DNA of 64,000 bases from Thermogemmatispora onikobensis. GTDB lineage: Bacteria > Chloroflexota > Ktedonobacteria > Ktedonobacterales > Ktedonobacteraceae. A program made the translations under genes and the position numbers. Shown piece by piece: positions 43,834 to 52,909 of this stretch. The notes under the pieces are model-generated. The model saw only the letters and a list, made by a program, of their open reading frames with translations. It was not told the DNA's origin and did no database searches. Position 1 is the first letter of the stretch. Every line of letters starts with the position of its first letter. The stretch lies in NCBI RefSeq assembly GCF_001748285.1, contig NZ_BDGT01000001.1:1-64000 (forward strand). The letters run 5' to 3'.

Positions 43834-44958
43834 CTAGCTCAGAGAAGTCTCCAGCAGGCTATCGCTGCCACGGCCAGGACTCTCGACAGGCTCTAGCAAG
43901 CGGTAGCGATCGGGGAGATCCTCTTCGCCGCTGAGGTCCAGCTCCTGCAGAGCAGGATAGACCAGCGGCGGGGTGAGCGTCAGCTCCAGCTCCTCACAGG
44001 TGCGTAGCAGGGCCTGCTCCACCTGGAGCGGGAGCTGTTCCTGAAAGAGCAGGAGAGAGCCGAGGCTTGCCGCGATCATCTCGCGGATATGTTCCTCATC
44101 GCGCTTCGTGTGGAAGTGGGGGCTGTGGGAATGATACTGCTGCAGCAGCGCTGCCATAGGGGTGGGATGAAAAGGGCTGGCCTTGAAAAGCAGATCGAGG
44201 AGCAAGAAGGTTTCCACGGAGAAGCCGGAGGCGAAACGCAGGGTTTGCGCCGTTGTCGAGGTCATTCCCTGCTCTCCGGCATTCGGGGAGGTAATTGTCT
44301 CGGAAAGACCAGACCAGGACTGGCAGAGGAGGGAGACAATCGGCGAGACTACGCTCGTGCAGCGGCCAGCGCTGGCCTCGACCAGCATGCCATTACGCAG
44401 GCCGGGCTTGGCAGCCCAGCAGATGCGAATATTATGTAAGGTCCCACTGGCATGATAAGCGTACGTCGTATGGGCAGCCATAAACAGGCGGCCCATTGCC
44501 AGCGTATACTCCAGCAAAGCACAAGGGACCAGGTTATCGGCATCATAGAAGATGAGCCAGCGGGGGAAACGCAGCAGGTGCGCCAGCAGCGTTCCGAGGT
44601 ACATGCCTTCCCCCTTCCCATCGCGCACATGGCCGCTGCTATCCAGAATGTGGGCCACGCCGTGGGCACGCAGCAGCGTGGCCAGAACCTCGTCCTTCTG
44701 GTGCACCACGAACAGCTGACGGTGGGAGGCCAACCGGGCCCGCAGGCCCAATCTGAGCATCTCATACTCCTCTGGGGGGCAGTTGGTCACGACAATGATC
44801 GGACTGTTCACCGGCAGATACCAGAGTACTCCGGCCAGCGTCTCCAGGCTCTCGGACTTGTGGGAGATGATGAAGGCGGTGTGGGCCAGGAAATGGGAAA
44901 GATCGTGGAGGTTGTGCTCTTCGAGAAGATGGGCAAATCGGATGGTGTCAATGAGCAT
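43834..44958 (-). CDS. mannosyl-3-phosphoglycerate synthase-like enzyme (GT55)
   Basis: A 374-residue GT-A enzyme. The motifs HQKD (86-89), GKGEGM (114-119), the metal-binding FYDADN (138-142), the KPGLRNG-GRCTSVVSP region (184-206) and SPNAGEQGM (224-232) line up in order with MpgS, which makes mannosyl-3-phosphoglycerate from GDP-mannose and 3-phosphoglycerate in mannosylglycerate synthesis, a compatible solute of thermophiles. The family usually has GNAGEHAMT at the last block; here it is NAGEQGMT. It is somewhat diverged, and the partner phosphatase MpgP is not in the window. AGAAAGGAA lies upstream of the ATG. Confidence 0.78.
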   Translation of the reverse strand: MLIDTIRFAHLLEEHNLHDLSHFLAHTAFIISHKSESLETLAGVLWYLPVNSPIIVVTNCPPEEYEMLRLGLRARLASHRQLFVVHQKDEVLATLLRAHGVAHILDSSGHVRDGKGEGMYLGTLLAHLLRFPRWLIFYDADNLVPCALLEYTLAMGRLFMAAHTTYAYHASGTLHNIRICWAAKPGLRNGMLVEASAGRCTSVVSPIVSLLCQSWSGLSETITSPNAGEQGMTSTTAQTLRFASGFSVETFLLLDLLFKASPFHPTPMAALLQQYHSHSPHFHTKRDEEHIREMIAASLGSLLLFQEQLPLQVEQALLRTCEELELTLTPPLVYPALQELDLSGEEDLPDRYRLLEPVESPGRGSDSLLETSLS

Positions 44959-45587
44959 ATCGCTTGCTTTTCCTTTCTAATCGAGAGGAGTTGCGTCTGT
45001 CGCGACCGGAAAGATTCGACCATCTGTAGAGAAAAGACGCACGGAGGAGGGTTTTCCTCTCAGCGAGGTTGGCAGGAGTACGGAAAGGCCCGGACTGTGC
45101 CGGCCCCGGCTCTGCCCACGACCGACCACTAAGAGAATGAGCCACTCCCCCGGGCACCGCCATTCTGCTTCAGAGGCGAGGGCGGTGCTCCAACCCTGGC
45201 TAGCATCCTCGCTAGCCAGCCAGAAGGGAACTCTGCCGTACAGTAATACGTTCGCTTCCCGGAAGGCGCGCCGCCTGCTGGCTCAAAGTACTACTGCCTG
45301 CTTGTATGGATGGCCAGGCGGAGAGGCAGAACGGTCAGCACCGGGGAAAACAAGAACCAGGCCTGTACGGCTTTGTAGACAGGCGCTACTCGCGCGCCCC
45401 AGGCGGGGCATCACGGCCCCAAGAGCGCGGCCCGGGGTGCCGAGAGAGGACGAGGTGGGCATCCGGCAAGGGAGCAAGGCTGCTTGCCCGCAGTGGGCAG
45501 GCGCCGGGCCAGGAGCCGGATGGGGAGAAAGGAGACAGGTGCTGTCTTCTCAGCTCCCTCCTTCCTTCCCAGCTTACTTCGCTCAGA
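44959..45587. other. 629-bp gene-free stretch with hairpin
   Basis: It carries the perfect hairpin at 45196-45219 and minor stem-loops near 45472-45510. Frames here have low-complexity, arginine- or glycine-rich translations without ribosome sites. I compared it with RNase P RNA and tmRNA core sequences and found no match. Confidence 0.5.
45196..45219. other. perfect 9-bp hairpin
   Basis: CTGGCTAGC (45196-45204), loop ATCCTC, GCTAGCCAG (45211-45219). No T-run follows in either direction; an operator or structured RNA is possible. Confidence 0.45.
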
Positions 45588-46820
45588 TCAGAGCGAGCCG
45601 TCGTGACTATCGAAGACGACGGAGGGGGGACTGGGAGAGAAGTGCTCCAGGAATCGGTAGAGGCGTCGTAATTGGCGCTCGTGTTCTCCTTGTTGCTGTT
45701 CGACGTTCAAATAGAGCTGCGAGAGCAACTCATAGCGCTGGGTCTGCTCATTGAGCCGCAGCAGCAGCGTTCCCAGCTGCTCCTGTTGACCGGCCAACAC
45801 CCCCAGCAGCTCCTGCTGTGCCTCCTGTTGGACTCGCCGGCGCTCCTCCAGCTCGCGCTCGAGATAGCTGAGCTGAAGCCCCTGTTGCTCTTGCCGGTCG
45901 TGCTCTTGTTCCAGGCGTTGGCGCTGCTCGGCCATCTGAGCTGTCAGAAAGGTCACCTGCTGGGTAAGCTGCCCCAAGGTATGCGCCATCTGCTCTTGCT
46001 GGATGCGTTGCTCCGCCAATTGGGTCGTCAGGTGCAGCATCTCTCGCGTGAGCTGCTCATGGATTTCAACTTCCTGCTGCACATGAGTTGTAAGCGCCTC
46101 AACCTGCTGACGAAGCAGTGCCAGCGTCTGCTGCCACTGTTCACTTGTTTGCTGCAAGTGCGTGGTCAGCTCTTCGAGTTGCTGCTCCAGCTCAGTCTGG
46201 CGTGCACTGGTCTGGATCTGGAGGGCGGCGATCTCATCCTCAAAGGAGGTTTGCAGCCGGGCCAGGGCCTCATCGACAGCGAGACGCTGTTGCGCAGAGG
46301 CCTCTTGCTGTTGCTGAAAACGGGCCTCCAGTCGGCTGCGCAAGCGCTCCAGGGCCTCATGCTGGCGCAGTGACTGCTCGCGGATCAGCCTGCGCAGGGC
46401 GGCCACCTCATGCGCGACAAACTCGGGGGAGGCCAGAGGGGCCTCCTGAGTGGCTCCTGTGGCTGGTCGCTCCCGCTCAGGCGATGAGCGTGGCTCAAGC
46501 TGACCGACTTCTCTTCTGGCCGGGGGCGGCGTTGGCACGGTGTTAGCCGGCGCGGCAACGCTGGCGTTAAGCAAGGCCAGATCGCTGGCGCGGATCAGAC
46601 GGAGCTGGCTTCTACCCTCTGGAGAGTGGCGGCGTACCGGCAAGAGACCTTGACCGATCCAGCGTTCGATGGTCGCCTCGCTCTGCCCGCTGGTACGAGC
46701 GGCCTGGCTAATGGTCAGCCAGCGATCTTCTGGGCTGGCCAGCTCGTCAACGAGTTGTTCCTGCTCCACGGCTTCTTCTGTTCTTGCAGGCGCGTGTTCC
46801 TGCGTGTGTTCCTCGAACAT
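45588..46820 (-). CDS. MerR-like HTH protein with long coiled coil
   Basis: A 410-residue protein. An N-terminal winged HTH of the MerR/excisionase type (about 33-80, LTISQAARTSGQSEATIERWIGQGLLPV) reads as a DNA-binding domain, followed by a Pro/Ala linker and a very long Gln/Glu/Arg/Leu-rich coiled coil (about 130-395) with heptad-like spacing. The plan recalls KfrA and other DNA-binding filament proteins more than a normal MerR sensor, which has a short dimerisation helix. Its role could be chromosome organisation or regulation; it is not named. Confidence 0.7.
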   Translation of the reverse strand: MFEEHTQEHAPARTEEAVEQEQLVDELASPEDRWLTISQAARTSGQSEATIERWIGQGLLPVRRHSPEGRSQLRLIRASDLALLNASVAAPANTVPTPPPARREVGQLEPRSSPERERPATGATQEAPLASPEFVAHEVAALRRLIREQSLRQHEALERLRSRLEARFQQQQEASAQQRLAVDEALARLQTSFEDEIAALQIQTSARQTELEQQLEELTTHLQQTSEQWQQTLALLRQQVEALTTHVQQEVEIHEQLTREMLHLTTQLAEQRIQQEQMAHTLGQLTQQVTFLTAQMAEQRQRLEQEHDRQEQQGLQLSYLERELEERRRVQQEAQQELLGVLAGQQEQLGTLLLRLNEQTQRYELLSQLYLNVEQQQGEHERQLRRLYRFLEHFSPSPPSVVFDSHDGSL

Positions 46821-47006
46821 GAAAGCAACTGCCTCCAGCTATCCGCTGGTCTCAGTATATGTTGCCAGCCCGGGGACGTCAACAGCAGAAGGCAAGAAGC
46901 TGGTTTCGACTAGTACGAGTGGCTAGTTGAGATCAAGGACGGGGGGAGAAGAAAGGCTGGCCCAGATAAGGTAAGTGGAGCCTGGGACCGGGGCAGGAGA
47001 CAGGCA

Positions 47007-47069
47007 CAGGCGCAAGCGCCCGTAGCTCGTCGGTCCTCGCTCCCATTATGGGGTGGGGGCTTGCGCCTG
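47007..47069. other. 11-bp inverted repeat spanning a gene end
   Basis: CAGGCGCAAGC (47007-47017) and GCTTGCGCCTG (47059-47069) flank the stop of the glucosaminidase gene with a 41-base loop. Without a T-run it may be a processing or weak termination structure. Confidence 0.35.
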
Positions 47070-48239
47070 TTGATCCTGCCCGGCTTGTTTACTCTGCTGT
47101 CGCCAGAGCGTTACCTGGCGCTCCACCATCTGGATAAAGGTTTTCACGACCAGGGGGTCACGACTCTGGGTATAGGCGGGAACGAGCTGCCCAACGGTGG
47201 CGAGGCCCTGCTGCTCCAGGTAGGAGTCGTGCACATACTGGTACCAGTCGCGGATGCCGTCCTCCCAGCTCTGGTAGCTTCGATAACCACTGAGAGAGCG
47301 GCAGTGGCAGTCAGCAGTGACTGGGGCGTGCAACAGGCCAGGCGAGTGGGTGACGCGGGCCAGACCTACGGTGCCGAAGGTGCTATCGTGCAGGAAGAAG
47401 GCCAGGGCATAGACGGGGTCGATCCCTGTCTGTTTCCCACTCTCGTAGATCAGCTGAGCATCGCCGGCCAACGGTGACCGGTAGTGGCTCAGCAGGCTCG
47501 CGATGAAATCGACCGTGATTGTTGGCTGTCCCCGGAGCGGGTAACCATCAGCGGGATAGGGCGTGGCAGTGGCGCTGCCGCTGGCTGAGGGCCCAACCGC
47601 TGTGGGGGTAGGTACCGGCGTCGGCTGTTGGCCTGTGCCGCTGGTGGTCGCGGTGGCATCGCTGACCGGACCGAAGAGCCGCACCTGCTCGTTGCGCCAG
47701 GTGTCGACTGCCGTCTCCACTGCCCGAATGTACCCCGCCACGTCATTGTGGTCCGCCGCTGGGGCATAGCGCGGAATGATCTCCTCGACAGTGCTCAGCC
47801 CCCAGCTATCAATGTAGACGGTGCGAATGAGCCGATACCAGGCGATGAAGCCGGCTTCCCAACTGGGGAAAGCTGCAAATCCATCGATGCAGGCGGCATC
47901 GGGGATGCAGCGCAGGTTGCCCAATGACAGCGTCGTCCGGGCGATCCCTGCTGTTCCAAAGGTGCTTTCGTGGAAGAAGAAAGCCAGGGCATAGACGGGG
48001 TCGATCCCATATTCGATGCCATCGTCGTAGAGGGCCTGGCCTTTGCCGGCTGCTGGCGAGTGATAGCTGGTGAGCACGAGGTCGATCAGCGCAGGGCTGA
48101 CAGAGGGTGGTCCCGCCAGAACGTACGTGCTGGCAGGCTGCGGGGCGGCTCGCAGTGGTGCGCTCTCCGAGGCAAGGGAGGCAACGCTAAGGAGAAGAAG
48201 CAGAAGGCTCACGGTGAGAATTTTGCTGATCCGCTGCAT
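47046..48239 (-). CDS. secreted protein with tandem glucosaminidase-like domains
   Basis: A 397-residue protein. After a signal peptide (1-30) come two copies of a lysozyme-like/glucosaminidase domain (about 48-190 and 243-385) joined by a Pro/Thr/Ser linker. Copy 1 has PVYALAFFFHESTFGT with the expected acid Glu91; copy 2 has PVYALAFFLHDSTFGT with Asp285 in that place. Each copy ends with a W..G...WY block. The enzyme would cut peptidoglycan glycan strands outside the cell. ATG at 48239 follows GAAAGGTAG; an earlier ATG is 18 bases upstream. Confidence 0.78.
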   Translation of the reverse strand: MQRISKILTVSLLLLLLSVASLASESAPLRAAPQPASTYVLAGPPSVSPALIDLVLTSYHSPAAGKGQALYDDGIEYGIDPVYALAFFFHESTFGTAGIARTTLSLGNLRCIPDAACIDGFAAFPSWEAGFIAWYRLIRTVYIDSWGLSTVEEIIPRYAPAADHNDVAGYIRAVETAVDTWRNEQVRLFGPVSDATATTSGTGQQPTPVPTPTAVGPSASGSATATPYPADGYPLRGQPTITVDFIASLLSHYRSPLAGDAQLIYESGKQTGIDPVYALAFFLHDSTFGTVGLARVTHSPGLLHAPVTADCHCRSLSGYRSYQSWEDGIRDWYQYVHDSYLEQQGLATVGQLVPAYTQSRDPLVVKTFIQMVERQVTLWRQQSKQAGQDQQAQAPTP

Positions 48240-48387
48240 GCGTCTACCTTTCGTCATAGCCTCTCTTCCCCTAATGATACCCTATTTCGCGCAGAAAAGG
48301 CAGCCCCCTTGTGACTTCCTCCTCTCACTGCGTTGGCCCGATTCTTTCGAAGGCGCCCGCCCTGGCACAGGTGACGAGCAAGCCAGT

Positions 48388-50190
48388 TCAGGGGTGCCCC
48401 TGGCGTAGGTAGAGTACAAAGCCAGGAAGGTTCACGCGCCGGTAGTGGCGGCTGGCAAGGAGGTGGGCCTGACTGCTGAGCAGAGGGAACTCTCCATGCT
48501 GGGCGTCGCTGAAGAGATAGGCGGCCTGGGGGTCGGCGCTGACTTCCTGGTAATAGGGTGGATAGCGCACCAGGTCATTGCGCGTGAGCCAGGGATTGAT
48601 GGTCGCGCAGATCACCTGCTCCTGGCTTACGAAGGTCAGGCGGTCGCAGATCCAGTAGCCGGAATAGACGTGGTGAATGCCCCGGCGCTCCAGGGTGATG
48701 GCCAGATCGACGTATTGCTGCTGACGAGCAGCGGCAGCGGGGAGCTCAGCGAAGTTGGCCAGCGTACCCTCCAGAAAGGTTAGGAAGAGCAGCGTCAGCA
48801 TCATTCCGGCGAGCAGGAGCTGGACGCAGGCGCAGACACGGGCACGGGCGCGGTCGACAGTGCGCGCGAGTGTTGGTAGCCGGGGCTGGTCCTGGAGGAG
48901 GGCGAGGGTGGTGCTGGGGCACAAGCTCTGTTGAAGGAGAGAGACCAGAGGCCAGATGAGGGCAGGGGTCATGATCAGCAGGCCGACCAGGTAGCGCATG
49001 CTCTGAGGACGCTGGGCCGCTGTGAGACTGGCGGTGTAGCTGAGCAGGGTGATGAGGCCTGCGAGCAGCAAGAGCAGGCGACTGGCATGCAGGGCCAGCT
49101 GCTCTCGCTTTGCTCGTCGCAGAGGCTGGTCTTCTTGCGAGAACAGCCGAAGCTGCCAGAGCGGGCGCAGGGAGAAAAAGAGAGCGCTGACCACCAGGGA
49201 GAGGTAGACCAGGCTCCAGCCGCCATAGAGTGCGGCGCAGCTCAGGCTCTCTCCGCGCTTCCAGCCGTAGAAGGGCAGTGCTTCCAAAGGGCAGGTCGGG
49301 GTCATACCAGTCGCCAGGGGCAGGCTGTAAAGAAAGGTGCCGGCCAGCTTCTTGAGCCAGAGCTGCAGGCCCGTGGGAGGCACTCCGGGGTAGCGGTTCT
49401 GACTGTAGAGGGCCAGGAAAATGCTGAGCGAGTCCTGGCCGGGGGGAGCCTGCAGGTTATAGAGGATCAGGGGAAACGCCCCAAGCACCAGGCCGGCCAG
49501 CAGCAGCAAGGGCAGGGTCGGGCGCCTCAACCACTCGCGCCAACAAAAGAGGACCAGTAAGATAGCCGAGCAACAGAGAAAAGGCAGCACGAGCCAGTGA
49601 CTCCACAGGCCCAGGCCCGCCACCAGCCCCCAGGCGAAAGAAGCCAGCAGACGGCTCCTGGCCCCTGACGCACCTGGCGCTGCCGGTTGAGTGTGGGCCA
49701 GCCAGGTCGCCAGGAGCATGGCCAGGGAGCCAAACGCCAGTGTCTCGACGGCCCCTCCAACGGCGCGCATTTCGGGCGTCAAGATATAGCGAGGTGCCAG
49801 ACAGAGTAGCGCCAGCGAGAGGAGGGCCACCAGGCGCCCATAGAGCAGTCGGGCTAGCTGGTAGAGGGCGAGCGCGAAAAGGAGGAGAAAGATCAGCATG
49901 GCCAGGCGCAGCGAAAGCAAGGAGGCGCCAAAGAGGTGAAAGAAGACGGCGGCCACGTAGGCTTCGCCAGCCCCCATATAGTTTTGCCCATAATAGAAGA
50001 TAGGCCAGTCCTGGCCGCGAGCGATATGGAGGGCCATCAATCCCATCGTCCCTTCCTCGCTGTCGGTGCCAGGCCAGCCAGCGAGGCTGAAACCTAGGCG
50101 GATTCCCAGCATAGTGGCGACGAGGGCCGGGGCGGCGATCTGACGCGCTGCTCTCCACTGCTGGATGCGCAAGATCGACAAGGAGGCCAT
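48388..50190 (-). CDS. membrane glycosyltransferase (GT39/ArnT-like), paralogue 2
   Basis: A 600-residue multi-spanning protein sharing the plan of the gene at 36309-38252: DSEEGTMGLMALHIARGQDW after the first helix, FYYGQNYMGAGEAYVAA, and a soluble C-terminal region ending in SGYWICDRLTFVSQEQVIC and a proline-lined tail. Acidic residues after the first helix are the expected donor/catalytic site. GAGAGGAA precedes the ATG at 50190. Confidence 0.75.
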   Translation of the reverse strand: MASLSILRIQQWRAARQIAAPALVATMLGIRLGFSLAGWPGTDSEEGTMGLMALHIARGQDWPIFYYGQNYMGAGEAYVAAVFFHLFGASLLSLRLAMLIFLLLFALALYQLARLLYGRLVALLSLALLCLAPRYILTPEMRAVGGAVETLAFGSLAMLLATWLAHTQPAAPGASGARSRLLASFAWGLVAGLGLWSHWLVLPFLCCSAILLVLFCWREWLRRPTLPLLLLAGLVLGAFPLILYNLQAPPGQDSLSIFLALYSQNRYPGVPPTGLQLWLKKLAGTFLYSLPLATGMTPTCPLEALPFYGWKRGESLSCAALYGGWSLVYLSLVVSALFFSLRPLWQLRLFSQEDQPLRRAKREQLALHASRLLLLLAGLITLLSYTASLTAAQRPQSMRYLVGLLIMTPALIWPLVSLLQQSLCPSTTLALLQDQPRLPTLARTVDRARARVCACVQLLLAGMMLTLLFLTFLEGTLANFAELPAAAARQQQYVDLAITLERRGIHHVYSGYWICDRLTFVSQEQVICATINPWLTRNDLVRYPPYYQEVSADPQAAYLFSDAQHGEFPLLSSQAHLLASRHYRRVNLPGFVLYLRQGHP

Positions 50191-50489
50191 CGTTCCTCTC
50201 TCTAGAGAAGAGGCAGGCAACACCTGCCTGGTCCGGGGGCAGGTCTCACCTTGCGGCTCGCTACTTCAGGTGGCTCTATTCTAGATGACCGACGAGATGT
50301 TGCCTAGACGGTTGGACGAAAAATACTGGCCTTGGCGGGTTGGCTCCCCCCGCCCTCCGGTTTGACCGTAACGAGGCAAGGCGGGGGTGATCGATCGCTG
50401 GGGACGAACGCGAACCGCGAGATTTTGGTGGGGCAATTCAGCTATACTGTCTCGTATCAAGGCTGATGACGGAGGAGAAGAAGCTGACT
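50191..50489. other. intergenic region upstream of the GH3 gene
   Basis: Minus-strand gene start on one side and a TATACT (50443-50448) on the other. Apart from the presumed promoter nothing is seen. Confidence 0.4.
50443..50448 (+). promoter_or_regulatory. -10 element for the GH3-GH43 operon
   Basis: TATACT with a weak -35; transcription would begin near 50455, which favours the start codon at 50490 because the codon at 50466 would leave a leader of only about 11 bases. Confidence 0.35.
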
Positions 50490-52769
50490 ATGAGCCGAGA
50501 TGAACACGCTGGGCAGGTCCAACAACGGATCGAAGCGTTGTTGGCCTCGATGACCCTTGAAGAGAAAGCCGGGCAACTCACGCAGTACTTCTACTTTCCA
50601 GGTTTCACGCTCCAGACCGCCTTTGTGGAGGAAGAGATCCGCGCCGGACGGGTAGGGAGCCTGTTGTTTGTCGCCGACCCGGCTCAGACCAATCGCCTCC
50701 AGCGCCTTGCGGTTGAGGAGAGTCGCCTTGGTATCCCGCTGCTCTTCGGCTTCGATGTCATTCACGGCCTGCGCACCATCTTCCCCGTGCCGCTCGGGCT
50801 GGCGGCCTCGTGGGACCCGGAGCTGGTTGAGCAGGTGCAAGCGGTGGCGGCGCGCGAGGCGCGGGCGGTCGGTATTCACTGGGCCTTTGCTCCGATGGTG
50901 GATATTGCCCGTGATCCGCGCTGGGGCCGCATCGTCGAGGGAGTCGGCGAAGATCCCTATCTGGGGGCGCGCCTGGCTGCTGCTCATGTGCGCGGCTTTC
51001 AAGGCGAGGGAGATGGAGCAGCCGGGCAGATTGTGGCGGGGCCGAAGCACTTCGTTGGCTATGGGGCAGCGCTGGGTGGACGCGACTATGATGAGGTCAA
51101 TCTTTCCGAGAGTGAGCTGCGCAACGTCTATCTGCCGCCGTTTGCAGCGGCAGTTGAGGCGGGAGCCGCAAACATCATGAGTTCCTATGTGGGGATCAAC
51201 GGGGTGCCAGCGGCGGCGGATCGCCGGCTGCTCACCGAGGTGCTGCGGAACGAGCTAGGTTTCCGGGGCTTTGTGGTGAGCGACGCCAACGCAGTGATCG
51301 ACCTGACCACCCACGGTCTGACGCGCGACGATCGCGATGCGGCGCTGCGGGCGCTCCAGGCCGGCCTGGACATGGAGATGTCCCTGGGAGTGCAGTTTGT
51401 GGGCGAGCACGGCCCAACGGCGCGCCCTGCGGCCTTCGCAACGCTGCCGGAGGCGGTGCGAGCTGGCCAGGCCGACGAGCGTCTGCTCAACGAAGCAGTG
51501 AGGCGGGTGCTGGCCCTCAAGTTCCGCCTGGGCCTCTTTGAGCAGCCGTATGTCGACGAGGCACGTGCCAGCGTGGTTCTGGGAGCGCCCGCTCACCGTG
51601 AGCTGGCGCGCGTGGCCGCCGAGCGCTCGGCGGTGCTGCTGCGCAATACAGGGGTCTTGCCCCTCGACCGGGCAGCGCTGCGCCGGCTGGCTGTCATCGG
51701 GCCGCTGGCAGCGGATCAGCGGGCGACCCTTGGCCCGTGGGTATTTGTGCCGGATCTGGAGCGTACGGTCACCCTGCTAGAGGGACTCCGCCAGACGGCA
51801 GGCCCTACAGTGCAGGTCGACTATGCGCCAGGGGTGCCGCTGCCAACCCGGCCTATTCCCTCGCCATTCGCGGCTCTTGACCAGCTCGTCGCCGGCTCTT
51901 CCCTGGCGGGGGAGCCGCCATTTGATGAGCGGGAGGAGTTCGAGCGAGCCATTGCCCTGGCCCGTTGTGCCGATGTGGCCGTGCTGGTGCTGGGCGAGGC
52001 GGCAGACATGAGTGGTGAAGCGGCTTCGCGCTCCACGCTCGATTTGCCGGGCCGTCAGTTGGAGCTGTTGGAAGCGGTGGCCGAGACTGGGACGCCGCTG
52101 GTCCTGGTGCTGCTCTGTGGTCGACCGCTCGACCTGCGTCGCGTGGTTGAGCGGTCGGCGGCCATCCTGGTAGCCTGGCATCCCGGCAGTGAAGGGGGCA
52201 ATGCGGTGGCCAGGTTGCTCTTTGGCGAGGTCGCGCCTGGGGGAAAACTGCCTGTGAGCTGGCCGCGCAGTGTGGGGCAGGTGCCCTTGATCTATGCGCA
52301 TCTGCGCTCGCACCAGCCGCAGACGAGTGGTCTGCGTTACTGGGAGGAGGAGAGCACGCCCCTCTATCCTTTCGGTTTTGGCCTCAGCTATGGCGAAGTG
52401 GAGTACAGCGATCTCCAGTTAAGCGCTAGCTCAATTGGCCTGCACGATACGCTGGATGCCAGCGTGGTGCTCTCCAATCGCTCGCAGCGCCCTGTCGAAG
52501 AGGTAGCACAGCTGTATCTGCATCAGCGCTATGGGCGGGCGGCCCGTCCGGTGCGTGAGCTAAAAGCCTTCGAGCGTGTAAGCCTGGCCCCAGGAGAAAG
52601 ACGCACGCTCCATTTCAGGCTTGGACCAGAGGCGCGGCGCTACTGGAGCGCTGCGGTGGGGGGCTATGTGCTTGATGAGTCCGTCTTTGACGTTTGGGTA
52701 GGCGGCTCATCGCAGGCCGCCTTACACGCCGAGTTCAGCGTTCAAGCTGACGGTCTGGCCGGCTCCTGA
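50490..52769 (+). CDS. glycoside hydrolase family 3 beta-glycosidase
   Basis: A 759-residue enzyme acting on beta-linked oligosaccharides (glucosidase or xylosidase). The GH3 N-terminal barrel has AREARAVGIHWAFAPMVDIARDPRWGR, GPKHFVGYG and the nucleophile Asp265 in GFVVSDANAV, where many members have SDW. The C-terminal sandwich carries WHPGSEGGNAVARLLFGE, and a fibronectin-III-like domain ends the protein. No signal peptide is present, so it is likely cytoplasmic. GGAGGAG lies upstream of the ATG. The GH43 gene follows by 140 bases. Confidence 0.9.
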   Translation: MSRDEHAGQVQQRIEALLASMTLEEKAGQLTQYFYFPGFTLQTAFVEEEIRAGRVGSLLFVADPAQTNRLQRLAVEESRLGIPLLFGFDVIHGLRTIFPVPLGLAASWDPELVEQVQAVAAREARAVGIHWAFAPMVDIARDPRWGRIVEGVGEDPYLGARLAAAHVRGFQGEGDGAAGQIVAGPKHFVGYGAALGGRDYDEVNLSESELRNVYLPPFAAAVEAGAANIMSSYVGINGVPAAADRRLLTEVLRNELGFRGFVVSDANAVIDLTTHGLTRDDRDAALRALQAGLDMEMSLGVQFVGEHGPTARPAAFATLPEAVRAGQADERLLNEAVRRVLALKFRLGLFEQPYVDEARASVVLGAPAHRELARVAAERSAVLLRNTGVLPLDRAALRRLAVIGPLAADQRATLGPWVFVPDLERTVTLLEGLRQTAGPTVQVDYAPGVPLPTRPIPSPFAALDQLVAGSSLAGEPPFDEREEFERAIALARCADVAVLVLGEAADMSGEAASRSTLDLPGRQLELLEAVAETGTPLVLVLLCGRPLDLRRVVERSAAILVAWHPGSEGGNAVARLLFGEVAPGGKLPVSWPRSVGQVPLIYAHLRSHQPQTSGLRYWEEESTPLYPFGFGLSYGEVEYSDLQLSASSIGLHDTLDASVVLSNRSQRPVEEVAQLYLHQRYGRAARPVRELKAFERVSLAPGERRTLHFRLGPEARRYWSAAVGGYVLDESVFDVWVGGSSQAALHAEFSVQADGLAGS

Positions 52770-52909
52770 CCCTGTTCAGGAAGAATGCCAGCGATGCTGT
52801 AGCTGGTGGGCGCTGATCTCCAGCCCTGGGAGGGCCTCGGGATAGCTTCCCCGGGGGGTCAGCGCTCAGGTCAATGTTTGTTGACAGCCTACGGAAGGCG
52901 AGGTAGACG

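Noticed and set aside
45137-45754. 205-codon plus-strand frame
   Set aside because: Arginine-rich low complexity, no ribosome site, and it runs into the coiled-coil gene.
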